Source: Leucocoprinus leucothites
Lineage: Eukaryota > Basidiomycota > Agaricomycetes > Agaricales > Agaricaceae
Assembly (NCBI GenBank): GCA_013368445.1
Contig: JAACJO010000007.1
Coordinates: 62,001-126,000, forward strand
DNA: 64,000 bases
Direction of reading: 5' to 3'
The notes under the pieces: generated by a model
Told to the model about the DNA's origin: nothing
The model's database searches: none
The model's input: only the letters and a program-made list of their open reading frames with translations
In this document: positions 47,003 through 58,680 of the stretch, piece after piece
How positions within the stretch are numbered: position 1 is the stretch's first letter
Layout: every line of letters begins with the position of its first letter
Position numbers and translations under genes: made by a program

Positions 47003-50000
47003 ATGATGGCCCGCACCAAGTGGATATTCGGCGGACCGTCGCCGCAGACTCAGCAGGACCCAAAGCCGGTGCCAGAGCCCGTCGCCTGTTCTGCAGATGC
47101 GAAGAAGTTTGGATTTGAGAACGTATGTTGGCCTTCTACTCCCTCTGTCGCCTATAGTAATCCTCTATACAGTTTGGTAACACCTGGTATGCTGATGTCC
47201 GCGATCTCCCGGACACGCTCTCACTCTTGTCTGCCCAGTTACGCCAACTCTGTCCTTCAAGCTCTCTACTTCTGCGCTCCCTTCCGCGACCTAATAATAC
47301 AGACTTCAGATCCCTCTCTCCCCCGTGAACTCCCGCCACCCGCTGCAGATGAACCGCCAAAGTCCCCTTCTCCCCAGCAGCCGCTCGCGCCCGTCCGTCG
47401 CAGATCTAATCGTACTGCTTCATTTGCCGGTAATCCTCCCGACACACTCTCGGCTACTCTCGCACCACCTCACCCCATCCCGACCTCCCCGCCTACCCTC
47501 TTTTCCGCCCTCCGGTCCTTATTTCTCTACATTTCCACTCACCCGGGAGATAAGGGCACTGTTGCGCCCAAGGCATTCATCGACAAACTGAAGGAAAGCA
47601 AGGAGGACTTCCGCGGGACTATGCACCAGGATGCCCATGAATTCCTGAATCATCTGTTGAACATGATTGTGGAGGAGCTCGAGGAAGAGAGGAAGTCGGC
47701 GCAGAATAACGTCCAGGCCGAAGATTGTGAGTTTAATTTAGATTTATGCTTCTCTCCCTCTAATACTTACAATGCTGATATCTACATTTCTTAAGTGAGC
47801 GGTTCGCTGGCAACTCTGGCCTCGAAAGCGCCTCCCACCATCGTTACGGCAACGACCAGCTCGAATTCAGGAACCTCGCCACAAGACGCCACACTGGTCC
47901 ACAAACTCTTCGAGGGTGTTCTGACCAGCGAAACCCGGTGCCTAACTTGCGAGACGGTAGTTGTTCGGCTCTGCTTTCGGATGTGCTTTCATTGATTGAG
48001 CATCTAGGTCTCTTCTCGCGACGAATCTTTCCTGGACCTTTCGATAGACATAGAGCAGAACTCCAGTGTGACGGCATGCCTGCGGTCGTTTAGCGCAAGT
48101 GAAATGCTTTGTCAGAAAAACAAATTCTTCTGTGACTCGTGCTGCGATCTTCAAGAGGCGGAGAAGCGGTGAGTTTAATTAAATTCTGTAGCAGTCAAAT
48201 CAGTTGCTTAAACCGTCTTTATAGCATGAAGATCAAGAAGTTACCAAATGTTCTTGCTCTGCACCTTAAACGATTCAAGTTCCAGGAGGACGTGCAAAAG
48301 TACATCAAATTGACCTACCGTGTCGCGTTCCCTCATGAATTGCGGTTGTTTAATACCGTGGATGACCTTGAGAATGCAGATCGGTTGTATAATCTCTTTG
48401 CTATTGTAGTTCATATTGGAAAGTGAGTAAATACTTTTTTTCATTTGTGTACACACCACTGATTGTTTCTATCTTCAGTGGCCCACACCATGGCCATTAC
48501 ATCTCTATCGTCAAGTCTGCTGGTACATGGCTTGTGTTCGACGATGACAATGTGTATCCTATACCTGAAGGCGATATCCCCAAATACTACGGCGACTCTA
48601 ATTCTGGATCGGCATATGTACTGTATTACCAAGCTGCCGACATTGACCTCGGTTCTTTAGGACTTAAAACTCCTGATTTCCCTCTTCTACCCGAACCCGA
48701 ATCTATTGGTGTTCAACCGCGGACCCCCTCGCAGCACAGTCAACAGGTCGCACCTGTACTACCTCCTGGCTTCACTCAAGTTGAATATCATGAGGCAGCA
48801 AGCGCCGTCGTTGTCACCCCACCACCCACCCACACTCCTGTTATTTCCACATCTATCATTGAGAATTCCGCCTCGACTTCGGGAGATGTTTCCCCTCCTC
48901 CGCTTCCTAATAGAAATTCATCTGGAGCACCTCCATCCCCAAGCATTACTCATACAGTCTTGGCCCCTGTTCGTCGCGTTGTCTCGAGCCATGGCCGGCC
49001 AACGACTGCAAATCCTGCTCTGGGCGACAGAACAGACCGGCTAATGCAGCCCGAATCTCCGCGATCGCCTCGTCATTCAGCTTCTTCTCCGTCGTTAGCC
49101 ATTTCCGACGATCCATCATCTGTGCCGCCCGTGCCCCCTATCCCCCAGCTGTCCGCTCTAACGCCTACAACGCCCACACAGAATGGCAAGGCAAAGGACA
49201 AAGACAGGGACAAAGACAGGACCCGGAAGGAATCAAAGGCGAGTGGCTGGTTCAAGCGTAAAAGCTTCCGAATAGGCGACAAGGCGAAATCCGAGAAGGC
49301 AAATGATGAGATACCGCCATCCCCTGTTCCTAAAGATGAGCGACCGATGTCTACCGGCTGGTTTAAAGCCACCCCACAACTTAGACGACGGCCTTCTCAG
49401 GCAGCTGCAGCACCGGATTCCTCGCAGAAAGCAGTGAGTCCCAGTCTCGAGCCACCCCAAGCAATAGCTGCTGCATCATCAAATACATCTTCCAACGCGA
49501 CACAACAAGATGGCTATTCTTCCTCGGCACCTTCGATCGTCCTATCATCACCACCCACGACAATGTCACCCTCCCCACCGCCTGTCCCCCCAAAGACATC
49601 AGTATCACCTCCCAGATCATTGCAATCTACCGAACAAATTGAATTCCTACCTTCACGGAAGTCATCTCTAATGCCCAGTCCTCGAACCAGAGCATCACTA
49701 GAACACCGGAGAAATGGGACACCTAACACTCGTTCCCATACAATTCCAAGGCCGGCTACTGCGCACGCTGGCTCAGCGCCAATACCCAATGGATTTAGAC
49801 AATTACCACCTGTGCCCAATCCACCTCCAGCCTCATCTTCTCAAAGTTCGCATAAACGGAAACATGACCTGTCACCGAAACCAGTGCCAGTTCTCAATGT
49901 AACAGCGCCTCTTGTCTCGGAACCGGAAAATATATACCCGCCAAATCATGTTAATCGACGCGATAATCGGGCGAGTCTGAACAACTCACAATCGGAGCTT

Positions 50001-50264
50001 CATTCAAACTCGTTGTCTGCATCTGCATCATCTCTGCATGCTATGCATGCTACTTCATCCCCGCCTTCATCAAGTCCCTCTCACAGTAACCGGAGTCACA
50101 GTATAGCGGTTACAAGCCTCTCAAACAGCGGTAATGGTGGGTTTAAAAGGGCGAAGAGAAAATTGAGCTTAACTGCACCTATACTTGGAATCGGGAGAAA
50201 GGAAAAGGACAAAGATGGCCGTAAAGAGAAAGCTTCACCAAATTCATTTATGCAGCGGTTTTAA
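47003..50264 (+). CDS. Ubiquitin carboxyl-terminal hydrolase (USP12/46, Ubp9/13-like)
   Basis: Cysteine protease that removes ubiquitin; yeast and animal relatives need WD40 cofactors. ATG 47003 ([11 protein letters not shown]) has a good context (CCACC just before). The Cys box [20 protein letters not shown] is complete, but the catalytic Cys codon is split by an intron (TG at about 47177, T after 47229). Later: [40 protein letters not shown], a zinc-finger pair ([10 protein letters not shown]), [16 protein letters not shown] and the His box [20 protein letters not shown] with VFDDDNV. From about 48700 on, a single large exon encodes a roughly 500-residue Pro/Ser-rich disordered tail with basic KDKDRDKDR patches, absent from animal USP12/46. 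Intact. Confidence 0.93.
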
Positions 50265-50780
50265 GCTCTTAGTATCCGACCCCTGCGACGAGATGCATAT
50301 GTCAAGCTACATTCTTGTTTGGTCTGTTCTTCCATTATATATCTCTGACCACCCCACCTGCACGTTTTGCCAATTCCTAGGACCCTTTGGATTTTCCCGC
50401 TATCATTATCATCTTTGTTTTCTCCTTCTCGAGTCCTCCCATCATTCACTGGTTCTCTGTTTGATTTGAGCTAGCCTCTTTTACCTTGTGCTCGTCCCTA
50501 TTACCGCATCGATCATTGGATGGACTTGATAATGGTTTCCTTTTTCGCCGCTTTTACTATCTGTATTTCACCCTTGTTGCCTTGTGTAGTACTTGTTCAA
50601 AGGGCTGTCCCTTTACCATGATCCAAACCTTATGATTTCTCCCTCACTTTTCACTTATCCGCAGGAGTCATCATCATCATTATATTTGTCGTTACGCTGT
50701 TGCATTCTCCTCCGCTACAAGCTCGTAATATATACAGCACTCAAGGAATTATCGAAATTATTACAATGCATGATGGTTAT
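50265..50780. other. Convergent intergenic region
   Basis: This is the 3' flank of the deubiquitinase and of the F-box gene. It is T-rich with no gene recognised. Confidence 0.5.
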
Positions 50781-52888
50781 CTATCCAAACCAGTGCTCCC
50801 ACCAACCGGGTATGGAGCGACTGTGGATACAATCTTTAGAATGCCAGCAGTCTTGTTCTGCTATTTCTTGAGACATCCTTACTTTCCAGTCGGCGAATCT
50901 TTGATCAGGCTCGATGGTTCTGCCCATATCTAGAATACGGACACTGAGTTCTCCTTCGACCGCAACACATATACGCCCGAGGCTCTCGTCCCAAGCAATA
51001 GCATTGATGCCATTGGAGAAAGCCTTGGAATCCTCCAACTCGATTTCTATAGTCCCATAGAGGCCACTTGGATGATATGGGCGTTCTGTGCGCATGAATG
51101 CCAGTGAGTTGTCTCCGGGTCGTTCTGGATAAACGACTTTTTGAATTTCAGGAGAAAGGTAACGCCGGAGTCTAATCATAGATGGAGAGGCTCGTCTGTC
51201 GTCTTTTGATGTTGTGTAGTACACTGCGCGATAGTTTCCAGGGAGGACATGCACGACTTGGGGTTCAGTGATATGACATGTTTGATGTGCGTAGTGTCTT
51301 CTGGCTTCGCGCTTCACCAATTCGTATTCTGGCGTTGGTCCACCAGGAGGTGGAGTGGGATCAACGATGTACCTTGGGGTGTATTTGATCTTCCCGTCTG
51401 GCATGGCTTTATGCATGGGCCAAAGGCTATAGTGCATCAAGCCATAAGGATGGCGTGACTCAAAGTAGAGAGAGATGGGTGGTAGAGGTTCATCTTGGAG
51501 TTTGGGGAATTTGGGGGAGGGATCAGGTATGAGGGGCTCGGAGATGTGGACTTTGAGGAGGGAATTGGGAACGACGGATTTGAGGATGATATAATTCGTT
51601 GGGGTTTGAATAGCGTGTGTGGTGGGGAAATCGTAAAATTCAACTACCCACTCTTCGAACTCGACTGTGATACATTGACGGACGACGAGAATTTGTTTTT
51701 GTTTGGGGAGTGGAAGGATACCGCAAATAGACTGCAGGAGATATTAGGTGAGGTGAGGTAGAGAATATGAGGATGTACATACTTGAGAATGGAAATCCGG
51801 GTGCTCAGAACATTTGAGGACGATCATTTCAGGTTGACCGCATGAGAAGAACGAGATATACAGGTCCCTTGTCACAAGAGCGACCCAAGGAACGCCGTCG
51901 TTGTTAAATGTGACAACATGCTGAACCTCGCCTTCTGTAATCTCGAAGGAGCTACAGAGGCGGAATGGACTATCTTGCTCTTCAAGTCTGCGGATGTGCT
52001 CAGTTGAACGCCACACAAGGTTGGGGTCACTGAGATATTCGATAACGTCCATGGGGGTGAAGTATACCATGACTTCTGAGAAGTAGGGGTATACGTCGAG
52101 TGGGTGCTCATGGCTCATTTCCGAGAGATTGACGCTGAGTAGCTGTGAGTATATGTGGATATAAAGAAAAAAGAGAAACGTACTTGAGAGGGCCACCGTT
52201 GTTGAAGCGGCGTCGTACAAAGGTGATGACAATGCCGTACTCGTCACCGACCTTCATGTACCGAGTCTGGAGGCGGAAAGCTTTGGCGAAGGTCTGGATT
52301 CGAGAGATGGCTTGTGGACCGGAGGGATGATCGAGGATATAGAGCATGAGATAGTAGCGGTAGCTGCCCCTGTCTTTGACAGAGGCTACCATGTATTTGC
52401 CACCAGGAAGGAGTGACATGTCAAGCACCTCATAGTGGGTCTCAAAGAGCATCCGAGTGATGACCTTTGGTTTGTTGGCGCGCCAGTTATCGTCGAGCGA
52501 GACCGTCCGCGTGACAATCTGTTCGGCCTCATAGTACGTATCTTTGTTGGAGTAGTCAAAAGTTGGGCGCAGGTAGATCACTGGATGGTGATTCATGCGC
52601 GACAGAAAACGCCGCCATATAGAAGGCTCATGTGTAATTAAATAGAATACTTTGTTTGCCTGGAAATAGAGTCAGTGGCTGGGGATGTGATAAAAGAGAG
52701 ACGCGACATACGCGTCGGAGACATATAACATCTTCTACGGCGAGACAGGGAAAGACATAGTCTAGGTAGACAAGGAGAGGAAGACGGAGAAAGAAACAAG
52801 AGGGGTATTGCCTGGAATAGACTTGGAGGGCATTGCCGGTGAGGAAGGCAGGGAGAAGGTGCTTGACGGAGTCGAAGAAAGAAGGCAT
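50781..52888 (-). CDS. F-box protein
   Basis: Probable substrate adaptor of an SCF ubiquitin ligase. From ATG 52888 the N-terminus is MPSFFDSVKHLLPAFLTG. The F-box is spread over the first intron: LPLLVYLDYVFPCLAVEDVI, CLRRV, then NKVFYLITHEPSIWRRFLSR. The remaining about 550 residues are mostly beta-type repeats such as VLDMSLLPGGKYMVASVKDR, FEITEGEVQHVVTFNNDG and AIAWDESLGRICVAVEGE. These suggest a degenerate beta-propeller, a layout common in Agaricomycete F-box proteins. Its target is unknown. The start codon faces that of the FCP1 gene across 200 bases. Confidence 0.8.
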
Positions 52889-53088
52889 GGCTGACCAGCA
52901 GATGAGGGAGAAAACTGTCCATGGCTGGTATTTATCTGGTGGACCTGCATGACGACCTTGTTCGTGGTGTCTTGTATTTCTTGTATTATTTGTGAGGATG
53001 AAAGATTTCCAAAAGGGGAATGTATGGTATTGTTGATGGGTTGAAGGAGGACGAGCGTCTTTGGGCCGGAGAGCTGACAGTGATTAAC
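52889..53088. promoter_or_regulatory. Divergent promoter (F-box / FCP1)
   Basis: About 200 bases separate opposite start codons at 52888 (minus) and 53089 (plus). No specific motif was identified. Confidence 0.4.
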
Positions 53089-56000
53089 ATGGCGCAGGCC
53101 AGTCCCACTGAACTCTTCCTCCCTCCTTCCTTTCCTTTCCCCATCCAAGTCGTCGCCCTCGAGGCAAAACCAACAGACACCCTCAAACGCGGTACTCGCC
53201 TCCTCACCTACTCCTTTGTTCATATTCCAAAGGCTCCAAGCGCCAACCCAGAAACCCGATTTGGGACTTGGGATGCCGCGATAGAAGGCACTCTCGACGC
53301 CTGGAAGCTCAAGCCCGGGGACGTCATCTCCAAAAACAGAGCAAAGGACAAGCCAGCCCTCATCGTTATCGAGCCATGCAAGCACGGCATCCAGCTTGGC
53401 GGCCTCTGCGTCCTCTGCGGCAAAGATATGACCAAGTGTGTAGTTTAATAGAATTGTTCTACTCTCAACTAACTCTCAGACATTCTAGCACTGACTATAC
53501 AGGTTTTTCTGATACATCACGCGCACATATTCAAATGACGCACTCTGCATTTGGTCCGACTGTTTCTCTCGAAGAAGCTCAGCGAATAGAACACGAAACG
53601 GCTGAACACCTTCTCAAGTCTCGCAAACTCTCACTTATTGTTGATCTCGACCAGACTATTGTACATGCAACTGTAGATCCTACAGTAGGCGAGTGGATAG
53701 CGGAGGGCGAGGCTTGGGAGGCACGTCAGGCTAAAAAGTCATCCACTACACCACGCGACTCTGAAGACTCTGACGAGTCCGATGACGACTCTGACGAAGA
53801 GTGCAACCCAAACTGGGAGGCTCTCAAAGATGTCAAAAAGTTCCGCCTCGGGCCCGAGTCATTCGCTCCAGCGCACTTGAGGGGACCGCAGCGAGCAAAG
53901 GGAAAGCACAAGATGGTGGAGAACGAGGGCTGCATGTACTATATCAAACCAAGGTACGGATCAAACCACAAGACCAATAGCACCCCCTAATCCCTGCTTT
54001 TCATATCCGAAGACCCGGCTGGAAGGAGTTTTTCCAGGAAACCGCCACCAAGTATGATATGCACGTGTATACTATGGGCACACGCGCCTACGCAGAGGAA
54101 GTGTGCGCCGCTATTGATCCCGATGGAAACATATTTAAGGGCCGAATATTGAGTAGGGATGAGAGTGGAAGTGAGTACATCCCGCCTCTGTTACCATACC
54201 TGGACCGACCCTTGTAGGTTTGACACAGAAGAGTTTACAACGATTATTTCCATGCGATACCTCAATGGTCGTCATCATCGACGATAGAGCAGACGTATGG
54301 GAATGGAGCCCGAATCTGATCAAAGTTATCCCATGTGAGTCATCTCTCCCATGTTTTGAGTTGAGCTCACCTGTTCTGTAGACGATTTTTTCGTGGGTAT
54401 TGGTGATATCAACTCGAGCTTCCTTGCCAAGATTACCACACCCCTAACACCCTCTTCCGCCGCTAGCACAACCCCCCAGCCTGACTCTTCTTCTGGTGAA
54501 TCAACTCTGTCTTCGTCTTCGACGCTCGACAGTGCTGACACAACGGATTCAGAGCATGCACAGCCTGATTCGTCTCAGTCTTTAACGGCTGAGGATATTG
54601 AGAATGTTGAACTTGAGCAAAAGATCTTGCTCTCAACCAATAATGCCGCTTTGGATGAACAGTTCGAGCAACGGCCACTAGCAAGGAAGCAGGAAGAGCT
54701 AGAAGGCGCAACAGTTCACGAAATCACTAATAACTCCACAAATGAGCCCTCTTCCGAGAATCAGCCATTAAACGACGAGAAACCTGCAGAGAATGAGAAT
54801 ATCACCCCCACACATCAGCCAGAGAAGCCAAAACAAGCTCTCTTGAAGAACGATGACGCAGAGTTAGATCGAGTAGGGAAGGTTTGTCTCCTCGTGTGGG
54901 GTGCCTAATTTACTCCGTGAGCTGACGGTTCGTGATATGTAGCTGCTAAACGAAGTCCACTCGCAGTTCTTCGACGCCTACGATAAACGACTATCTGGGA
55001 AACCTGAGAATTCTCGGCGTAAACAAGCCCCGACAGCCAATAGACCTTTTGATGTGACGGTCCGTGCTTGATCCATTCTTCTATTGTTTCCGGCGACTGA
55101 TGTGGCATGCAGAAAATAATACCGTGGATACGATCCGAGGTGCTTGCAGATGTTCATATAGTCTTCTCCGGTGTCATTCCTCTAGACACCCCACAAGAGA
55201 CAACTGAGTTCTGGAAACTAGCGCACATGTTCGGAGCCAAGTGCCATACAGAGCTGACTCCTGAAGTAACACACGTCGTAACAGCCAAGGTAAGTCTCTA
55301 GGCCAGGTCATTCGATAAAGACAGAAATCTGACAGGCGCATTCTCCAGCGTGGAACCAAGAAGGTTGAAACAGCAAGAAAGCGTGGTGGAATAAAGATCG
55401 TGCGCCCCGAGTGGCTCAACGACTCTGTAGCCCTGTGGCGACGACAAGACGAAGAGCCATACCTTTTCTACGACTCCTCCACTGCTGGCGTCTCCAACAG
55501 CCCTTTAATTTCAGACCACCAGATTTCATCAGACCCAGAGCCTGACGCAGACGATTGGGACCTTGACTCGGTAGAACAGAAAGCGAGGGTTGCGCAGGAG
55601 GAGTCGGAAGCAGGGGGCAGTGGCTCCGGGGCAGTAGGTGCGCTACACCTCGAAGAGATTGATTGGAATGATATCAATGATGAGGTTGAGGCTGCCATGA
55701 TGGAGAGCGACGACGAAAGTACCGACGAAAGGAGTGAGCGTGGTATGGGTATAAGGAGTGAGGATGAGTACACTGATGAAGGTAGTGTGGCTAGTACAAG
55801 GTGTGTTTTGCCGCGATGAAATCCTCAGGAGAGTAGTGATCTGATCCTTCACACAGTCTGAACAATACCCCGAGGATGAAGAGAAAGCGATTGAGGAGTG
55901 TTACGCCATCGGATGTGCAGAGCAAAAATGGTGATGATTCGTTACGGTCGCCACTAGCCAAACGAAAGAAACTAGCTGCGGACCGAAATTCGAGGCTGAA

Positions 56001-56184
56001 AGAAGGGATAACAGCAGAGGAGCTCGAGTCGAGTGGCGTTGGGGAGAAACCCGAGCCGGAGTCTAAGCGCTCAGCGTTGTTTGATAGTACCATGAATGGC
56101 GACTCGCCCGGGGCCGAGGATGAGGAAGAGGACGATTTCGAGGACGACTTCCTGGCGAGGGATCTGCAAGAGGAATGGGGATAG
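53089..56184 (+). CDS. FCP1: RNA polymerase II CTD phosphatase FCP1
   Basis: Nuclear Mg-dependent phosphatase that dephosphorylates Ser2 of the Pol II CTD and recycles the polymerase. Start at ATG 53089 (MAQASPTELFLPPSFPFPIQ), preferred over an upstream in-frame ATG at 53020. The N-terminal biotinyl-like barrel (IVIEPCKHGIQLGGLCVLCG KDM) is followed by KLSLIVDLDQTIVHATVDP with the DxDxT nucleophile motif. Then come a very acidic insert (SEDSDESDDDSDEE), MYYIKPRPGWKEFFQETATK, DMHVYTMGTRAYAEEVCAAI, FKGRILSRDESGS, SMVVIIDDRADVWEWSPNLI and KVIPYDFF. After a long acidic linker a BRCT domain appears (LADVHIVFSGVIPLD, ELTPEVTHVVTAK, GGIKIVRPEWLNDSVALWRR). The C-terminus DDFEDDFLARDLQEEWG matches the TFIIF-binding tail of the family. 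Intact. Confidence 0.95.
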
Positions 56185-56375
56185 CCCCCTTCCGCTCTTC
56201 TCTGTTTCATTGATATCCTCTCCGCTTTCGACTACCTTCATCCACTTGATTGTATCTCTTTTTTCTTGTCCCTTGAATTTGCTCGATATAACATTTTACA
56301 AACATTCTGGGATGATGACATAGGTTACACAGAGCAAGAGGTTTCATAGTGCCTGTATTATACTTTATATCTTCC

Positions 56376-57369
56376 TTATAAGCCTTTAAAAGCTCTTACT
56401 ACAGCATCGGCTTTCTCCCCTGGCTCTTTGCCCGACTGTCCATTGATCCTCTTCGCCGCCGCCACAGTGCCCGATGCGGATACAGGGGCCTGGTTCCGAT
56501 GAGCCAATAGGGCCAAAGCCCGGTGGTCAATCCGATCATAGCCTTCATCCTCCGACTCCGACTCGGCAGGCGGATCCGGAGTGACCACTGCCTTGCCAGT
56601 CCCGGTGGCGAAGGATCCGCGATACAAAGCCCAAAGTTTCCTGAGTGGTCTACCTGTTAACTGACGGAATAGTCGTCTGTGGTATTTATGGTTATGGAAA
56701 CGGAGGTTGAGAATGCGGATGGTTTCAGGACCGTATGTGGTGTTTATCCAGTCGAGGAAGTAGGCTGTTTTTTCGTAGCCTGCATCCCAGGATTGAGTTG
56801 GGGTGGGTGCAGTGCGATGCCAGTGAGGTGGGGCAAGAGAGGCGTGGAGGCGGACAAAGTCTGTATATGGATGGTAATGATCGGTTACATAGATATGTAT
56901 AGATATGTATAGTGGACATACCTGCGATACCTTCGATGAGTCCTCCTGGACATGTACCTTTAGCATCGTACTGGAAACAGTGGACGACTTCGTGTGTGAG
57001 TACACCCATGATTTCGTCTCTTGCGCGATGAGCGTTTTTCTTTATCCAGTCAAGGGAGAAGTGGATTTCTTTGTGGGTATCGCTACCGCATGTGTGTGCT
57101 ACGCCTTGCATTGGTCGTAGGAAAAGCTTGATTTCCTCAACCCTGTCAAGCCAAGTTTGCACTGTGATCAGAGGCAGAGTATATGGGGCTTACTTTCTAG
57201 GGACGGTTTCCAAGGTATAGAGGGTTGTGAAAGAGGAGAGTACGGTTGTTTCGAAATCATCGTAGGGCTGGATATTTGAAAAGAAGAGTTTGGCACCCTC
57301 GTGGCTGAGATCATCTACCTGTAGAACGAACTTTGGTATCGGCCATGAGGGTGGAGGGGTAGGAGGCAT
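56376..57369 (-). CDS. Basic-secretory-protein-family metallopeptidase-like protein
   Basis: BSP/peptidase family with a zinc-binding HExxH-type site. Start at ATG 57369 (MPPTPPPSWPIPKFVLQVDD), three exons. Motifs: DDFETTVLSSFTTLYTLE, VEEIKLFLRPMQGVAHTCGS, EIHFSLDWIKKN, the metal site GVLTHEVVHCFQYDAKGTCP, GGLIEGIADFVRLHA with the third ligand region, and YEKTAYFLDWINTTYGPETI. A basic and acidic C-terminal extension of about 90 residues follows. No signal peptide is visible although the plant namesakes are secreted, so a cytosolic or non-classical location is inferred. Proteolytic activity in this family is not well established. Confidence 0.82.
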
Positions 57370-57698
57370 CTTGGAGTTGGATCTTCTTCTTTCATCTTTA
57401 CTACTACTTCCTCCAGTTTAATTACGTGTGCTGAGCGCTTTGCGGATCAATATCGGAAATGACATATCATCAGTAAGTAAAGTTGCAAGCTCAACAACAT
57501 TCAGCATTCAGCATTGTGTTTGAGAATTTACGCGTCTTTTTAGGAGTATTGGTATAAAATACGGTACAGGGGGGGTATTCGTGATAGACCGACCGCATAG
57601 TTAGTAGATAAATTATTTGCTCTGCATAGTCGTAAGGAAACGAGTGTGGGTCTATAAGAAATCATAAACTGACAAACCTTTGCAGCCTCGCCCACTTG

Positions 57699-58535
57699 CT
57701 ACGAGCGAATGCCTGCAGCAGCTTCAAGGCGTAAGACTTCTTCTCGGAGAGCATCCCGTCCTTCTTCAAGCCAGCGACAGTACTCGGCTGCACGAAACAA
57801 AACCCCACTCTTCCCTTTACTCTGACCCTTCCCACGACTACCACTGCCTTTGGGTCTTCCACGTGTAGGCATTGGAAGAGTGGGTGCTGAGCCATCAGGG
57901 GCGAGGAGAGCAATTAACTGGGCATATCCATCCCGAATGGCATTACGCCGTTTCTGTTCTGACATGATGTGATTAAGACGTTTCTGAGGCGTCGATAAGA
58001 GTGGCTTTGTTCGTGAAGACGAGCCGTTCTGTTGTGCTGTATCGCTATTGTTCATGTTATTGTTGGAGGAGGAGGAGGATGGGATGACGGGGGAATTTGA
58101 GGCTGTGCTTCGCGATGCCTGGTTGGCGTCGGTGAAGTCAAGATGATCTTCTGGAGGGAGTGTAGATGAGTGATGTTTTCCTCTCGACGTCCCAGAGCGT
58201 GTGGCGTGCTTGGAACGAGTCGATGGTTCTGGGGTGGTGTTGAGATGGGGATTAGAGTACGGTGCTAGAGTACTCGAGACACCTGATGAAGGATCTAGGT
58301 AGGAGTCAAAGGAGGAAGGATCCTGGTTGGCGAGGTCTGCTGGGTTAAAGTCCCAGGAGAGATCGTTAAAGTTGTCGAGAAAGCCGAGGAGATCGTTTGT
58401 CTCTGCAGAGGAAAATAGCTCTGCAGAGGAGGGAAGAGGGGGAGGATTTGGAAAGAGGTTAGAAAGGGTCGGATTAAAAGAGGTAAACTCAAACTCCGCA
58501 AAGGAGGACGGGGCGGAAACTGGGGAATCTGGCAT
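57699..58535 (-). CDS. bHLH transcription factor with AT-hook-like loop
   Basis: Single-exon gene; ATG 58535 (MPDSPVSAPSSFAEFEF) gives 278 residues. A longer frame exists but would overlap the divergent gene's promoter. The N-terminal two thirds are Ser/Pro/Asn-rich with an acidic-hydrophobic patch (LLGFLDNFNDLSWDFNPADL), a likely activation region. The bHLH begins KRLNHIMSEQKRRNAIRDGY AQLIALLAP, with the His-Glu-Arg-type E-box contact positions as H..SEQKRR. The loop is very long and contains RGRPKGSGSRGKGQSKGKSG, resembling an AT-hook, before helix 2 (VLFRAAEYCRWLEEGRDALR) and a short leucine-rich coil. The target genes are unknown. Confidence 0.85.
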   Translation of the reverse strand: MPDSPVSAPSSFAEFEFTSFNPTLSNLFPNPPPLPSSAELFSSAETNDLLGFLDNFNDLSWDFNPADLANQDPSSFDSYLDPSSGVSSTLAPYSNPHLNTTPEPSTRSKHATRSGTSRGKHHSSTLPPEDHLDFTDANQASRSTASNSPVIPSSSSSNNNMNNSDTAQQNGSSSRTKPLLSTPQKRLNHIMSEQKRRNAIRDGYAQLIALLAPDGSAPTLPMPTRGRPKGSGSRGKGQSKGKSGVLFRAAEYCRWLEEGRDALREEVLRLEAAAGIRS

Positions 58536-58680
58536 GATGAATGTGGGGGAGGGAGAGAGATGAAGGGGAGAGGGAGACCGGGAGTCGGGGAGATGGATAG
58601 CCGGGGTTACATAAGCCGTGGAGTGGTGTTGACCGCCCGAGTGTTGGACTTGCCCGCCGTTTCTCCCGCAAGTCCGCGAC
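58536..58680. promoter_or_regulatory. Divergent promoter (bHLH / Zn2Cys6 factor)
   Basis: Two transcription-factor genes start back to back, 145 bases apart. GC-rich; no TATA box is seen. A shared promoter is inferred. Confidence 0.45.

Noticed and set aside
49073..49819. Minus-strand frames of about 100 residues opposite the deubiquitinase tail.
   Set aside because: They are mirror frames of a low-complexity Pro/Ser-rich exon, which often lacks stops on both strands.
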